NCBI GenBank assembly: GCA_035294245.1
Contig: DATGLG010000019.1
Location: 10,758-74,757, forward strand
From: DATGLG01 sp035294245
GTDB taxonomy: Bacteria > Pseudomonadota > Alphaproteobacteria > JACZXZ01
DNA: 64,000 nucleotides
Direction: 5' to 3'
In this document: positions 53,304 to 60,925 of the stretch, piece by piece
Numbering within the stretch: position 1 is the stretch's first letter
How the letters are laid out: each line of letters starts with the position of its first letter
Program-made: the position numbers and the translations under genes
Notes under the pieces: model-generated
Told to the model about the DNA's origin: nothing
The model's database searches: none
The model's input: only the letters and a program-made list of their open reading frames with translations

Positions 53304-53554
53304 CGCATTCTCCTCGCCGCCCGCCTGACCTCCCTCAGAATGTGATAGATTTGGGTTGATTCATTGCGTTCGTCGCTCCCGCAAAGGCGGGAGTCCAGGA
53401 CATGCTGGATTCCCGCTTTCGCGGGAATGACCATATTGTTAGCGATCCGACCCGAGCACATTCAGCCCTAACATCGCCGCGGCGGCCGCCGGGATCAAGG
53501 GGCCATGGTGCCGGCGATTGACCGCCGCCCAAGCCGCGCGCTAAGAGAGAGGCG
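53304..53554. other. Intergenic part of a 549-base gap before the riboswitch
   Basis: No gene here. The MscS promoter region and a paired palindromic repeat (53367-53437) occupy it; the promoter for the riboswitch-controlled transporter should lie near 53480-53545, but no clear motif was recognised. Confidence 0.6.
53367..53437. repeat. Paired palindromic repeat (family A)
   Basis: Left half CGTCGCTCCCGCAAAGGCGG continues GAGTCCAG; right half CTGGATTCCCGCTTTCGCGG continues GAATGACCA; a seven-base spacer lies between. Confidence 0.75.
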
Positions 53555-53745
53555 CGATGGTTCCCCGACGGATGGATTCCAGGGGATTAATAGGGAACAC
53601 GGTGCGGACGACCCAGAAGGGGCCAAAGCCGTGGCTGCCCCCGCAACTGTAAGCGGATAGCCTGCTGCCAATCGCGACCACTGGGCAACCGGGAAGGTCG
53701 GCGGCCGGCGGAGACCCGCGAGCCAGGAGACCTGCCACCGCGCGA
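53555..53745 (+). promoter_or_regulatory. Cobalamin (B12) riboswitch
   Basis: All core elements are present in order: the GGTTCCCC/GGGAAC pairing (53559-53598) followed by CGGTG, AAAGCCGTGGCTGCCCCCGC, AACTGTAAGCGG, CCACTGGG-type loop with GGGAAGG, and ACCCGCGAGCCAGGAGACCTGCC containing the B12 box at about 53720-53736. It ends about 110 bases before the cobalt transporter start, so adenosylcobalamin binding should shut off the transporter. No other gene intervenes. Confidence 0.92.
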
Positions 53746-53852
53746 CGACGACGCAGGCGCTCGGGTGGAGTCGGCCGATGCGGCATCTTCCGGCATTCCC
53801 CGCCATGGGCGCTTGCGGCGCCGCCAGGCCAACCGCAAACGGGGGAACACGC

Positions 53853-54911
53853 ATGCCCGGCTTCCTTTCGCGTCTCTTCAACGACGACAGGGCGGATCTG
53901 CGCGCCAAGATCGTCGGCCTCTATGCCTTGCTCATCGCCGCCAATATCCTTGCCTGGCTCTGGGCCTTCGCCCTCTTCCGCGACCGCCCGCTCCTCCTCG
54001 GCACGGCGCTTCTCGCCTATGGCTTCGGGCTGCGCCACGCCGTCGACGCCGACCACATCGCCGCCATCGACAACGTCACCCGCAAGCTGATGCAGGAAGG
54101 GAAGCGCCCGGTCGCCGCCGGCTTCTTCTTCGCCCTCGGCCATTCCGCGGTGATTGTCGCCATGTCCGTCGGCGTGGCCTTCGCCGCGGCGGCGCTCGAA
54201 GAGCACTTCGCCGACCTCAAGGCCGTGGGTGGCGTCGTCAGCACCGCCGTCTCGGCCTTCTTCCTCTTCGCCGTCGCCGCCGTCAACATCGTCATCCTCG
54301 CCGCGGTATGGCGCAGCTTCCAGGCGGCGAAGCGCGGCGGGCGCCTCGCCGAGGCGGAGCTCGACCTGCTCCTCAACGGCCGCGGATTTTTGGCGCGGCT
54401 CTTCCGCCCGCTCTTCCGCCTCGTCGGGCGGAGCTGGCATCTCCTCCCCATCGGGCTCCTCTTCGGGCTCGGCTTCGACACCGCGACGGAGATCGCCCTT
54501 TTCGGCATCTCGGGGGCCGAGGCCGCCAAGGGCGCCTCGCTCGCGACCATCCTCGTCTTCCCCGCCCTCTTTACCGCCGGCATGTCCCTCGTCGACACGA
54601 CCGACGGCGTGCTTATGCTGGGGGCCTATGGCTGGGCCTTCCGCAAGCCGCTGCGCAAGCTCTACTACAACCTCACCATCACCATCGTCTCGGTGACGGT
54701 GGCCTTCCTCATCGGCGGCATCGAAGTGCTCGGCCTCGTCGCCGACCAGCTGAAGCTCGAAGGCGCCTTCTGGGACGGGATCGGCGCCCTCGACGACAAT
54801 TTCGCCACCCTCGGCTATCTCATCATCGGGCTCTTCGCGGCGAGCTGGCTCGTCTCGCTCGCCATCTATCGCCTCAAGGGCTATGACGCCCTCGACGCGG
54901 AGCTGCGATAG
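53853..54911 (+). CDS. HoxN/HupN/NixA-family cobalt (nickel) transporter
   Basis: 352-residue NiCoT permease with eight predicted helices. The signature HX4DH is in GLRHAVDADHIAAIDNVTRK, and the other family motifs LGHSAVIVAMSV, LLFGLGFDTATEIALFG and PALFTAGMSLVDTTDGVLMLGAYGWAF follow. NiCoT proteins move Ni2+ and/or Co2+; the B12 riboswitch upstream indicates cobalt. Start ATG 53853 (MPGFLSRLF) has GGGGGAA before it; a longer in-frame ORF from 53778 overlaps the riboswitch tail and is unlikely. Supports cobS/cobT elsewhere in the window. Confidence 0.93.
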   Translation: MPGFLSRLFNDDRADLRAKIVGLYALLIAANILAWLWAFALFRDRPLLLGTALLAYGFGLRHAVDADHIAAIDNVTRKLMQEGKRPVAAGFFFALGHSAVIVAMSVGVAFAAAALEEHFADLKAVGGVVSTAVSAFFLFAVAAVNIVILAAVWRSFQAAKRGGRLAEAELDLLLNGRGFLARLFRPLFRLVGRSWHLLPIGLLFGLGFDTATEIALFGISGAEAAKGASLATILVFPALFTAGMSLVDTTDGVLMLGAYGWAFRKPLRKLYYNLTITIVSVTVAFLIGGIEVLGLVADQLKLEGAFWDGIGALDDNFATLGYLIIGLFAASWLVSLAIYRLKGYDALDAELR

Positions 54912-54955
54912 GCATGATGATGGCTTGACGCAGCGCCATCCCCACGAGGTTCCCC

Positions 54956-56023
54956 ATGGCTCCCCCGCGCCTCATCGATCTCTACAGCGACACCAAGACG
55001 AAGCCGACCTCCGAGATGCGGCGCTTCATGATGGCGGCCGAAGTGGGGGACGAGCAAAAGGACGAGGATCCGACCGTGCGCCGCCTCCGCGAGATGGTAT
55101 GCGAGCGCCTGGGCAAGGAGGACGCCGTCTTCCTGCCCTCGGGCACCATGTGCAACGAGATCGCCATCCACGTCCATTGCCGCCCCGGCGAGGAGGTGAT
55201 CTGCGACCGCACCGCCCATGTCATCACCTCGGAGGCGGGCGGGCCCGCGGCCCTGAGCGGCGTCATGACCAATCCCATCGACGGCGCGCGCGGGGTCTAC
55301 ACGGCGGCCCAGCTGCGCGCGGCGGTGCGCGCGGAGAGCCGCTACGCCCCGCGCTCGCGCCTCGCAACCGTCGAGCAGACCTCGAATCTCGGCGGCGGCA
55401 CGGTGTGGCCGCTTCAGACGATCCGCGAGGTGGCGGCGGCGGCGCGCGAGCACAACCTCAAGCTCCACATGGACGGGGCGCGCCTCTTCAACGCCGTCGT
55501 GGCGAGCGGCGTTGCCGCCGCCGATTACGCGGCACCCTTCGATTCCGTCTGGATCGACTTCACCAAGGGGCTGGGCGCGCCCGTGGGTGCGATGCTGGCG
55601 GGAAGCCGCGACTTCATCGCCCAGGCCTGGCGCCTCAAGCAGCAATGGGGCGGGGCCATGCGCCAGGCCGGCATCATCGCCGCCGCCGGCATCTATGCCC
55701 TCGAGCATCACGTCGCGCGCCTCGGCGAGGATCACGACAATGCGCGGCGGCTGGCCGAAGGGCTCGCCGAGCTGCCGGGCATCGCCATCGACCCGGCGGC
55801 GATCGAGACCAACATCGTGTTCTTCCGCCTGCGGCCGGAGTCGGGCTGGGACGCCCCGAGCTTCGCCAAGGCAATGCGCGCGCAGGGAGTCGAGCTCGGC
55901 GCCTTCGGCCCCGACCTCATCCGCGCCGTCACCCATCTCGACGTGTCGCGCGAAGATATCGACGCGGCCCTCGCCGCCGCGGCTGCCGTCCTCGGCCGGG
56001 AGCGCCGCGCCCGGGCCGGATAG
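54956..56023 (+). CDS. ltaE: Low-specificity L-threonine aldolase
   Basis: 355-residue fold type I PLP enzyme that splits threonine or allo-threonine to glycine and acetaldehyde. Start RLIDLYSDTKTKPTSEMRRFMMAAEVGDEQKDEDPTVRRL is the family's SDT...GDE region; the PLP lysine is Lys204 in WIDFTKGLGAPVGAML, and LAVEQTSNLGGGTVWP-type and HNLKLHMDGARLFNA segments bind the cofactor. It follows the cobalt transporter by 44 bases on the same strand, so it could be read through from the riboswitch-controlled transcript. Confidence 0.93.
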   Translation: MAPPRLIDLYSDTKTKPTSEMRRFMMAAEVGDEQKDEDPTVRRLREMVCERLGKEDAVFLPSGTMCNEIAIHVHCRPGEEVICDRTAHVITSEAGGPAALSGVMTNPIDGARGVYTAAQLRAAVRAESRYAPRSRLATVEQTSNLGGGTVWPLQTIREVAAAAREHNLKLHMDGARLFNAVVASGVAAADYAAPFDSVWIDFTKGLGAPVGAMLAGSRDFIAQAWRLKQQWGGAMRQAGIIAAAGIYALEHHVARLGEDHDNARRLAEGLAELPGIAIDPAAIETNIVFFRLRPESGWDAPSFAKAMRAQGVELGAFGPDLIRAVTHLDVSREDIDAALAAAAAVLGRERRARAG

Positions 56024-56143
56024 GCGCCGCCGGCCCGCGCGCCGCGGCCGGAACCAAGGCCCGGCCTCCGCGTTCTTTGCTTGTTTCTCGCCTGCTCCGC
56101 CGCGGAAACGGGGCGCAAGACGCCGAGATCGAGCAAGGCCGGT

Positions 56144-58129
56144 ATGGGAGTGTCGCTGTTGCGCCTGCTGGTCGGGCGCCCGCTCGCCAATCGCGAATCC
56201 GCGCAGGCGAAGCTCGGGGCGCTTGCCGGCCTGCCCGCCATGGGCCTGGACGGCCTCGCCTCCTCCGCCTACGGGCCGGAAGCGGCTCTCACCATCCTGA
56301 TGCCCCTCGGGGCGGCGGGCCTCGCCTATATCGAGCCGATTCTCCTCACCATCACCGCCGTGCTCGCGGTGCTCTACGTCTCCTATCGCCAGACCATCCG
56401 CGCCTACCCGATCAATGGCGGCTCCTATACCGTCTCGAAGGAGAATCTCGGCATCAATGCGGGCGTGCTCGCCGCGACCTCGCTGATGATCGATTACGTG
56501 CTCAACGTCGCCGTCGGCATCTCGGCGGGGGTGGCCGCCCTCGTCTCCGCCTTCCCGCCGCTCCAGCCCTATACCCTCTGGCTCTGCCTCGGCGTGCTCG
56601 CCGTCATCGCCGTCGCCAATCTGCGCGGCACGCGCGAGGCGGGCGTCATCTTCGCCGTTCCCACCTATCTCTTCCTCGCGAGCTTCGCCGTTGTCCTCGG
56701 CCTCGGCGCGGCGCGCACGATCCTCGCGGGCGGCCATCCCCAGCCGGTGGTGGCACCCCCGGCGCTGTCCGGCACGACCGAGGCGGTGAGCCTGTGGCTC
56801 CTCCTGCGCGCCTTCGCGAGCGGCTGCACGGCGATGACCGGGGTCGAGGCGGTCAGCAACGGCGTGCGCGCTTTCCGCGAGCCGACCGTCAAGCACGCCC
56901 ACCGCACGCTCACCGCCATCGTCGCGATCCTTGCCGTGCTCCTGATCGGCATCGCCCATCTCGCCGCCGCCTATCACATCGGCGCCATGGACCAGACCGA
57001 GCCCGGCTATCAGAGCGTGCTCTCCCAGCTCGTGGGCGCCGTGCTCGGCCGCAACGCCTTCTACTACGTCGCCATCTGCAGCCTGCTCGCCGTGCTGATC
57101 CTCTCGGCCAACACCAGCTTCGTCGATTTCCCGCGCCTCTGCAGCCTGGTCGCCCGCGACGACTTCCTGCCGCGCAGCTTCGCGACCGTGGGGCGCCGCC
57201 TCGTCTATTCCGTGGGCGTGCTCTATCTCACCGCCGCGGCGGGGCTGCTGCTCGCGGTGTTCCGCGGCGTCACCGACCGCCTGATCCCCCTCTTCGCGAT
57301 CGGCGCCTTCCTCGCTTTCACCCTGTCCCAGGCGGGCATGGCGATGCATTGGCGCCGGGCCCTGCGGCGCAAGGACAAGGCCGAGTCCGGCCGTCCCGCG
57401 GCGACGCGGGCCCGCCTCCTCATCAACGCCGCCGGCGCCGTCATCACCGGGATGTCGCTCCTCGTCATCCTCGTCGCCAAGTTCATGGAGGGCGCCTGGA
57501 TCACCGTCCTGGTGATTCCCTGCAGCATCCTGCTGCTGAGATCGATTCGGCGCTATTACCTATGGGTGGACCGGCGCCTCGTGGTGCCCGACCGCATCCG
57601 CCTGCGCCGCGACGAGCCGCCCGTCGTGCTGATCCCGACCCATGGGCGCGACCGCCTCACCGACAAGGCGCTCGGCTTCGCCCTCCTGCTCTCGCCCGAC
57701 GTCATCGCCGTGCATCTGACGGAGCTCGCCGGGCCCGATGTCGACGAGCACGAGCAGCTCCTTCGCCAGCGCTGGACCTTCGAGGTGCAGAAATCGGCCA
57801 AGGCGGCGGGGCTGCGCCCGCCCAAGCTCGCCTTCATCCACTCACCCTATCGCAAGTTCACCGAGCCGCTCCTCAAATTCCTCGCGGGGATCGAGCAGGA
57901 CTACCCGAGCCGCACCATCGCCGTGCTCATCCCTGAGCTCGTCATGCAGCGCTGGTGGCAGCATCTCCTTCATTCCCACCGCGCCTGGCGCCTGCGCATG
58001 GCGCTGCTGCGCTATGGCGGCTCGCGCCTCGTCGTCATGACCATGCCGCTCTATCTCGAGGAGCCCTCGATCGAGGCGGCCTTCACCGAGAAGGAGGACA
58101 AGGCGGGCGCCCCCACGGCGGGCCGCTGA
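56144..58129 (+). CDS. KimA-like APC-superfamily permease (putative K+ importer)
   Basis: 661 residues: about twelve transmembrane helices (residues 30-475) and a soluble C-terminal domain of about 190 residues. It follows Bacillus KimA closely in order of motifs: GLASSAYGPEAALTIL, SYRQTIRAYPINGGSYTVSKENLG, LMIDYVLNVAVGISAGVAALVSAFPPL, SGCTAMTGVEAVSNGVRAF, ANTSFVDFPRLCSLVARDDFLPR, then the cytoplasmic part PPVVLIPTHGRDRLTDKALGFALLL ... VIAVHLTE and QRWWQHLLHSHRAWRLRMALL. KimA imports K+ with protons and is inhibited by c-di-AMP in Firmicutes; that nucleotide is rarely made in alphaproteobacteria, so control must differ. Start 56144 (MGVSLLRLLVG). Confidence 0.85.
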   Translation: MGVSLLRLLVGRPLANRESAQAKLGALAGLPAMGLDGLASSAYGPEAALTILMPLGAAGLAYIEPILLTITAVLAVLYVSYRQTIRAYPINGGSYTVSKENLGINAGVLAATSLMIDYVLNVAVGISAGVAALVSAFPPLQPYTLWLCLGVLAVIAVANLRGTREAGVIFAVPTYLFLASFAVVLGLGAARTILAGGHPQPVVAPPALSGTTEAVSLWLLLRAFASGCTAMTGVEAVSNGVRAFREPTVKHAHRTLTAIVAILAVLLIGIAHLAAAYHIGAMDQTEPGYQSVLSQLVGAVLGRNAFYYVAICSLLAVLILSANTSFVDFPRLCSLVARDDFLPRSFATVGRRLVYSVGVLYLTAAAGLLLAVFRGVTDRLIPLFAIGAFLAFTLSQAGMAMHWRRALRRKDKAESGRPAATRARLLINAAGAVITGMSLLVILVAKFMEGAWITVLVIPCSILLLRSIRRYYLWVDRRLVVPDRIRLRRDEPPVVLIPTHGRDRLTDKALGFALLLSPDVIAVHLTELAGPDVDEHEQLLRQRWTFEVQKSAKAAGLRPPKLAFIHSPYRKFTEPLLKFLAGIEQDYPSRTIAVLIPELVMQRWWQHLLHSHRAWRLRMALLRYGGSRLVVMTMPLYLEEPSIEAAFTEKEDKAGAPTAGR

Positions 58130-58222
58130 CGGCAAGGCGCCAGCGCCGCGCGGCTGCATCGCCCGCTGCAACCTTCGCGCGGCGGCGCGGTTAGATACGA
58201 GGAGCAATGAGGGGTATCCGCC

Positions 58223-58798
58223 ATGCTGGAAAAGCTGCCTTCGGGCTTGGGACGCGCCTTGGGCGCGCTGCGCACCGGCGAGGACAAGCTTCTCTTCCGC
58301 GACGGCGCCGTCACCGGCATCTCCGAGACGATCACCGTGAGCAGCCCGGCCTTCGCCGATGGCGGGGCGATTCCCGTCCGCTACACCGCGGATGGCGAAG
58401 GGCTCTCGCCGCCGCTCGCCTGGTCCGGCGTGCCGCCCGAGGCGGCCGCCCTGATGCTCGTGATCGAGGACGCCGACAGCCCCACGCCCCAGCCTTTGGT
58501 GCATGCCATCGTCTGGAACCTGCCGCCCGGCGACGGCGGCATCGCCGAGGGCGCCCTGCCGGGGCCGCAAGGTGCTGCGGCGGGCTTCGCCATGGGGCGC
58601 AACTCCCTTCTCGCCCCCAAATACCTGCCGCCCGATCCGCCGCCGGGGCACGGGCCCCACCGCTATGCCTTCCAGCTCTACGCCGTCGACATGGCGCCCA
58701 CGCTCGAGGGCACTCCGGGACGCGGCGAGGTGGTGTGGGCGCTCCGCAGCCATGTCCTCGCCAAGGGCTGCCTCATCGGCACCTATGAGCGGGATTGA
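58223..58798 (+). CDS. YbhB/YbcL-family (PEBP, Raf kinase inhibitor-like) protein
   Basis: 191-residue PEBP-fold protein. Conserved anion-pocket residues are in PVRYTADGEGLSPPLAWSGVPPEAAALMLVIEDADSPTPQPLVHAIVWNLP and GPHRYAFQLYAVD. Cellular role in bacteria is not settled. It has no signal peptide, but the N terminus (residues 1-45) is an extension beyond the E. coli YbhB length. Convergent with the YccF gene after 20 bases. Confidence 0.9.
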   Translation: MLEKLPSGLGRALGALRTGEDKLLFRDGAVTGISETITVSSPAFADGGAIPVRYTADGEGLSPPLAWSGVPPEAAALMLVIEDADSPTPQPLVHAIVWNLPPGDGGIAEGALPGPQGAAAGFAMGRNSLLAPKYLPPDPPPGHGPHRYAFQLYAVDMAPTLEGTPGRGEVVWALRSHVLAKGCLIGTYERD

Positions 58799-58818
58799 GA
58801 CGCAACGCCGGGCGCCCC

Positions 58819-59232
58819 TCACGCCTCCCCGGCCGGAACGATCGCCTTGCCGATCGGCCAGAGGGCGATACCGGCGAGCTTGAGATGGGCCCAGGCGAAG
58901 GGGATGCCGATCAGGGTAATGGCGAGAGCGAGAGCCGTCACGAGATGGGCGAGGGCGAGCCACCAGCCCGCGAGCACGAGCCAGATCAGGTTGCCGAGAA
59001 CACCGAGCGGGCCCGTGCCGAAATCCTCGCGCCCGTTCAGCTCGGCGCGGGAGACCGCCCGATGGCCGAAGGGCAGCAGGGTGTAGACGGCGATGTTGAA
59101 GGCCGCCCGCGTCCAGGGCAGGCCGATGATGGTGATGGCCATAACGAGCGCGGCGATGAGCCATCCCGCCGCCATCCACAGGCCGCCGAAGACGATCCAG
59201 AGCACGTTGAGAAGAAGGCGGAAAATCGACAT
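58819..59232 (-). CDS. yccF: YccF domain-containing inner membrane protein
   Basis: 137-residue membrane protein with two YccF repeats; the first helix set is LLLNVLWIVFGGLWMAAGWLIAALVMAITIIGLPWTRAAFNIAVYTLLPFG, the second NLIWLVLAGWWLALAHLVTALALAITLIGIPFAWAHLKLAGIALWPIG. The G-I-P/G-L-P turns are family-typical. Function unknown; it lies beside the psp genes, suggesting an envelope link. Start 59232 (MSIFRLLL). Confidence 0.9.
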   Translation of the reverse strand: MSIFRLLLNVLWIVFGGLWMAAGWLIAALVMAITIIGLPWTRAAFNIAVYTLLPFGHRAVSRAELNGREDFGTGPLGVLGNLIWLVLAGWWLALAHLVTALALAITLIGIPFAWAHLKLAGIALWPIGKAIVPAGEA

Positions 59233-59280
59233 GGGTGGGTCCTCGTACCTGGATTCACAGGTGGCTGATATGCGGGTACC

Positions 59281-59378
59281 CATCATCGCGAGGCCGCGAC
59301 GCGGCCGCGGCGATCCAGTAAACGTCCGAAGAGCTGGATTGCTTCCGCTTCGCTGCGCTCAGCGTCGCAATGACCGCT
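59281..59378. repeat. Paired palindromic repeat (family B)
   Basis: Left half ATCATCGCGAGGCCGCGACG continues to GCGATCCAG; right half CTGGATTGCTTCCGCTTCGC continues to GTCGCAATGAC. This is the TCATTGCGAG...GCAATCCAG type, distinct from family A, in the 201-base gap between yccF and pspC. Confidence 0.7.
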
Positions 59379-59433
59379 CCCACGACTGATGTTGCTGTGA
59401 AAGCAAATGCCGGAGTGGGGCATATATGGGGCC

Positions 59434-59823
59434 TCACGGCTCGATGTCGCGGAACTTGCGCCGCAGCTCGTATTCCTCGGAGGCGACGAGGCTCTCCATC
59501 CGCGCCAGGCGCTGCTCGAGGCCGCGGAAGCGGTGCCTGAGCGCGCTCACGGTCTCGTTCGGCTTCGTGCGCACGCCGCGCCAGAATTCCGCCTCCGCGG
59601 CGCTGCGATAGAGCGCCGGGGGCTTGGGCTTGAGTACCAGCGCCAGCACGGCATAGGCGATCACCGTGGGCAGGAAGAAGAAGAGGAGCGCCGGCAGCAT
59701 CGCCAGGCGCAGATAGGCCGGCGGGATGCCGAAGTAATCGGCGATCCCCGCGCAGACGCCGGCGAGGATGCCGTGCTCCGGGTCGCGATAGAGGCGATGG
59801 AGATTATCAAAGCGCGAGAACAT
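59434..59823 (-). CDS. pspC: Envelope stress response membrane protein PspC
   Basis: 129 residues. The PspC domain is complete: LYRDPEHGILAGVCAGIADYFGIPPAYLRLAMLPALLFFFLPTVIAYAVLALVLKPKPP. A C-terminal cytoplasmic coiled-coil follows (HRFRGLEQRLARMESLVASEEYELRRKFRDI). PspC with PspB relays membrane damage to PspA. The start is ATG 59823 with GAGAGGAAG before it; the longer frame into pspB is a shadow. 11 bases downstream of pspB. Confidence 0.93.
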   Translation of the reverse strand: MFSRFDNLHRLYRDPEHGILAGVCAGIADYFGIPPAYLRLAMLPALLFFFLPTVIAYAVLALVLKPKPPALYRSAAEAEFWRGVRTKPNETVSALRHRFRGLEQRLARMESLVASEEYELRRKFRDIEP

Positions 59824-59834
59824 GCCGCTTCCTC

Positions 59835-60062
59835 TCATGGCTTGGCCCGCCAGCCCGGGGCCTCGGCGTCGAGGACGCGCTCCAGGCTCTCCATCCGCGC
59901 CGCCAGCCGCTCGGCCGTTTCCCATAGCTCGGCAAGGGCCTGCTCGTCATCGCGCGAGAGCGTGCGCGCAGTGCGCCAGCGCGTGAGGTAATGGGCGATG
60001 ATCCAGACGGGGGCGACGACGGTCAGGAAGATGATGCCGAGGACGATGATGCCGCCATGCAT
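59835..60062 (-). CDS. pspB: Envelope stress response membrane protein PspB
   Basis: 75-residue small protein with one N-terminal transmembrane helix (GGIIVLGIIFLTVVAPVWIIAHYL) and a cytoplasmic leucine-zipper-like helix (DDEQALAELWETAERLAARMESLERVLDAE). It follows the PspB pattern including the TRWRTARTLS basic turn. Together with PspC it can bind PspA and release PspF. Lies 12 bases after pspA. Confidence 0.93.
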   Translation of the reverse strand: MHGGIIVLGIIFLTVVAPVWIIAHYLTRWRTARTLSRDDEQALAELWETAERLAARMESLERVLDAEAPGWRAKP

Positions 60063-60074
60063 GGCGCCGCCCGC

Positions 60075-60758
60075 CTATTCCGCCGTGCCGGAGCGCGCGC
60101 GGTTGCCGAGGCGCGCCTTGAGCGCCGCCAGCTCCTCCTCCACACCCGCCTCGGCCTGGAGCGCGCCGAGCTCCTCGGCGAGGCCCGGCTTGCGGCCGAG
60201 ATCATAGGCCTCGACCTTGCCCTCGATCTCGTCGAGCGCGCGCTCCACCTGGTCGAAGCGGGCGAGGGCGTCGGTGACGCGCTCGTCATAGAGCTTGGCG
60301 CGAAGCTTGAGACGCGAGGCCGCCGTCTTGTGCCGCGCCGTGATCGCCTGCTCCCGCGCCTTGGCGTCGGCGAGCTTCGCCTGCAGCTTGGCGATGTCCT
60401 CATTCTGCTTGGCAAGACCCGCGTCGATCTGCGCGAGCTGTGCCGCCAGCGCCGCGGCGGCCTCGCCGAGCCGCGCCTTGGCGAGGAGCGCCCCCTTGGC
60501 GAGATCCTCCCGCCCCTTGGTCACCGCGAGCTCCGCCTTCCGCGCCCAATCCTCCTGCTCGCGCCTCAGCTGCCCGAGCCGCCGCTCGAGCTCCTTCTTC
60601 TCGGCGATCGTCCGCACCGCGCTCGAGCGCACCTCGACGAGGGTGTCCTCCATCTCCTGGATGATCAGGCGGATGATCTTTTCCGGGTCCTCGGCGCGGT
60701 CGAGGATGGCGTTGATGTTGGAATTCACGATGTCGGTCAGTCGCGAGAAAATGCTCAT
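60075..60758 (-). CDS. pspA: Phage shock protein A (PspA/IM30 family)
   Basis: 227-residue peripheral membrane protein of almost pure coiled coil. The amphipathic start MSIFSRLTDIVNSNINAILDRAEDPEKIIRLIIQEMEDTLVEVRS is the membrane-binding region; four further heptad helices follow, ending without the extra lobe of Vipp1. It stabilises stressed membranes and in the resting state inhibits PspF. First gene of pspABC, divergent from pspF, with a sigma-54 site upstream. Confidence 0.96.
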   Translation of the reverse strand: MSIFSRLTDIVNSNINAILDRAEDPEKIIRLIIQEMEDTLVEVRSSAVRTIAEKKELERRLGQLRREQEDWARKAELAVTKGREDLAKGALLAKARLGEAAAALAAQLAQIDAGLAKQNEDIAKLQAKLADAKAREQAITARHKTAASRLKLRAKLYDERVTDALARFDQVERALDEIEGKVEAYDLGRKPGLAEELGALQAEAGVEEELAALKARLGNRARSGTAE

Positions 60759-60800
60759 GGCTACCCTATCCGATGCGAGGAAACGGCTCCCCTTGCAAAA

Positions 60801-60816
60801 AGCACATCCCATGCCA
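60801..60816 (-). promoter_or_regulatory. Sigma-54 (-24/-12) promoter for pspABC
   Basis: On the minus strand TGGCATGGGATGTGCT matches TGGCAYR-N4-TTGCW with GG and GC exactly ten bases apart. Transcription would begin near 60790, about 30 bases before the pspA ATG. PspF, encoded divergently, is the expected activator. It binds upstream, probably around 60840-60925. Confidence 0.75.
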
Positions 60817-60910
60817 GGGCGGTCGGCCTCCCTAACCTCCTGATTTCACAACGCCTTCCTCCAAAGGATCGAGAAGTCTATGGCGAAAATCGCTGTAAAG
60901 TCGTAGATTT

Positions 60911-60925
60911 CACCAAATTATGGTG
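60911..60925. promoter_or_regulatory. Palindrome across the pspF start codon
   Basis: CACCAAATTATGGTG contains the ATG of pspF with CACCA/TGGTG arms. It may be a PspF or repressor site giving autoregulation, or an RNA hairpin limiting translation. Confidence 0.3.

Noticed and set aside
54881..57936. Frames of 822 and 1017 codons on both strands
   Set aside because: Both overlap ltaE and the KimA-like gene, whose products have clear family motifs and proper starts.
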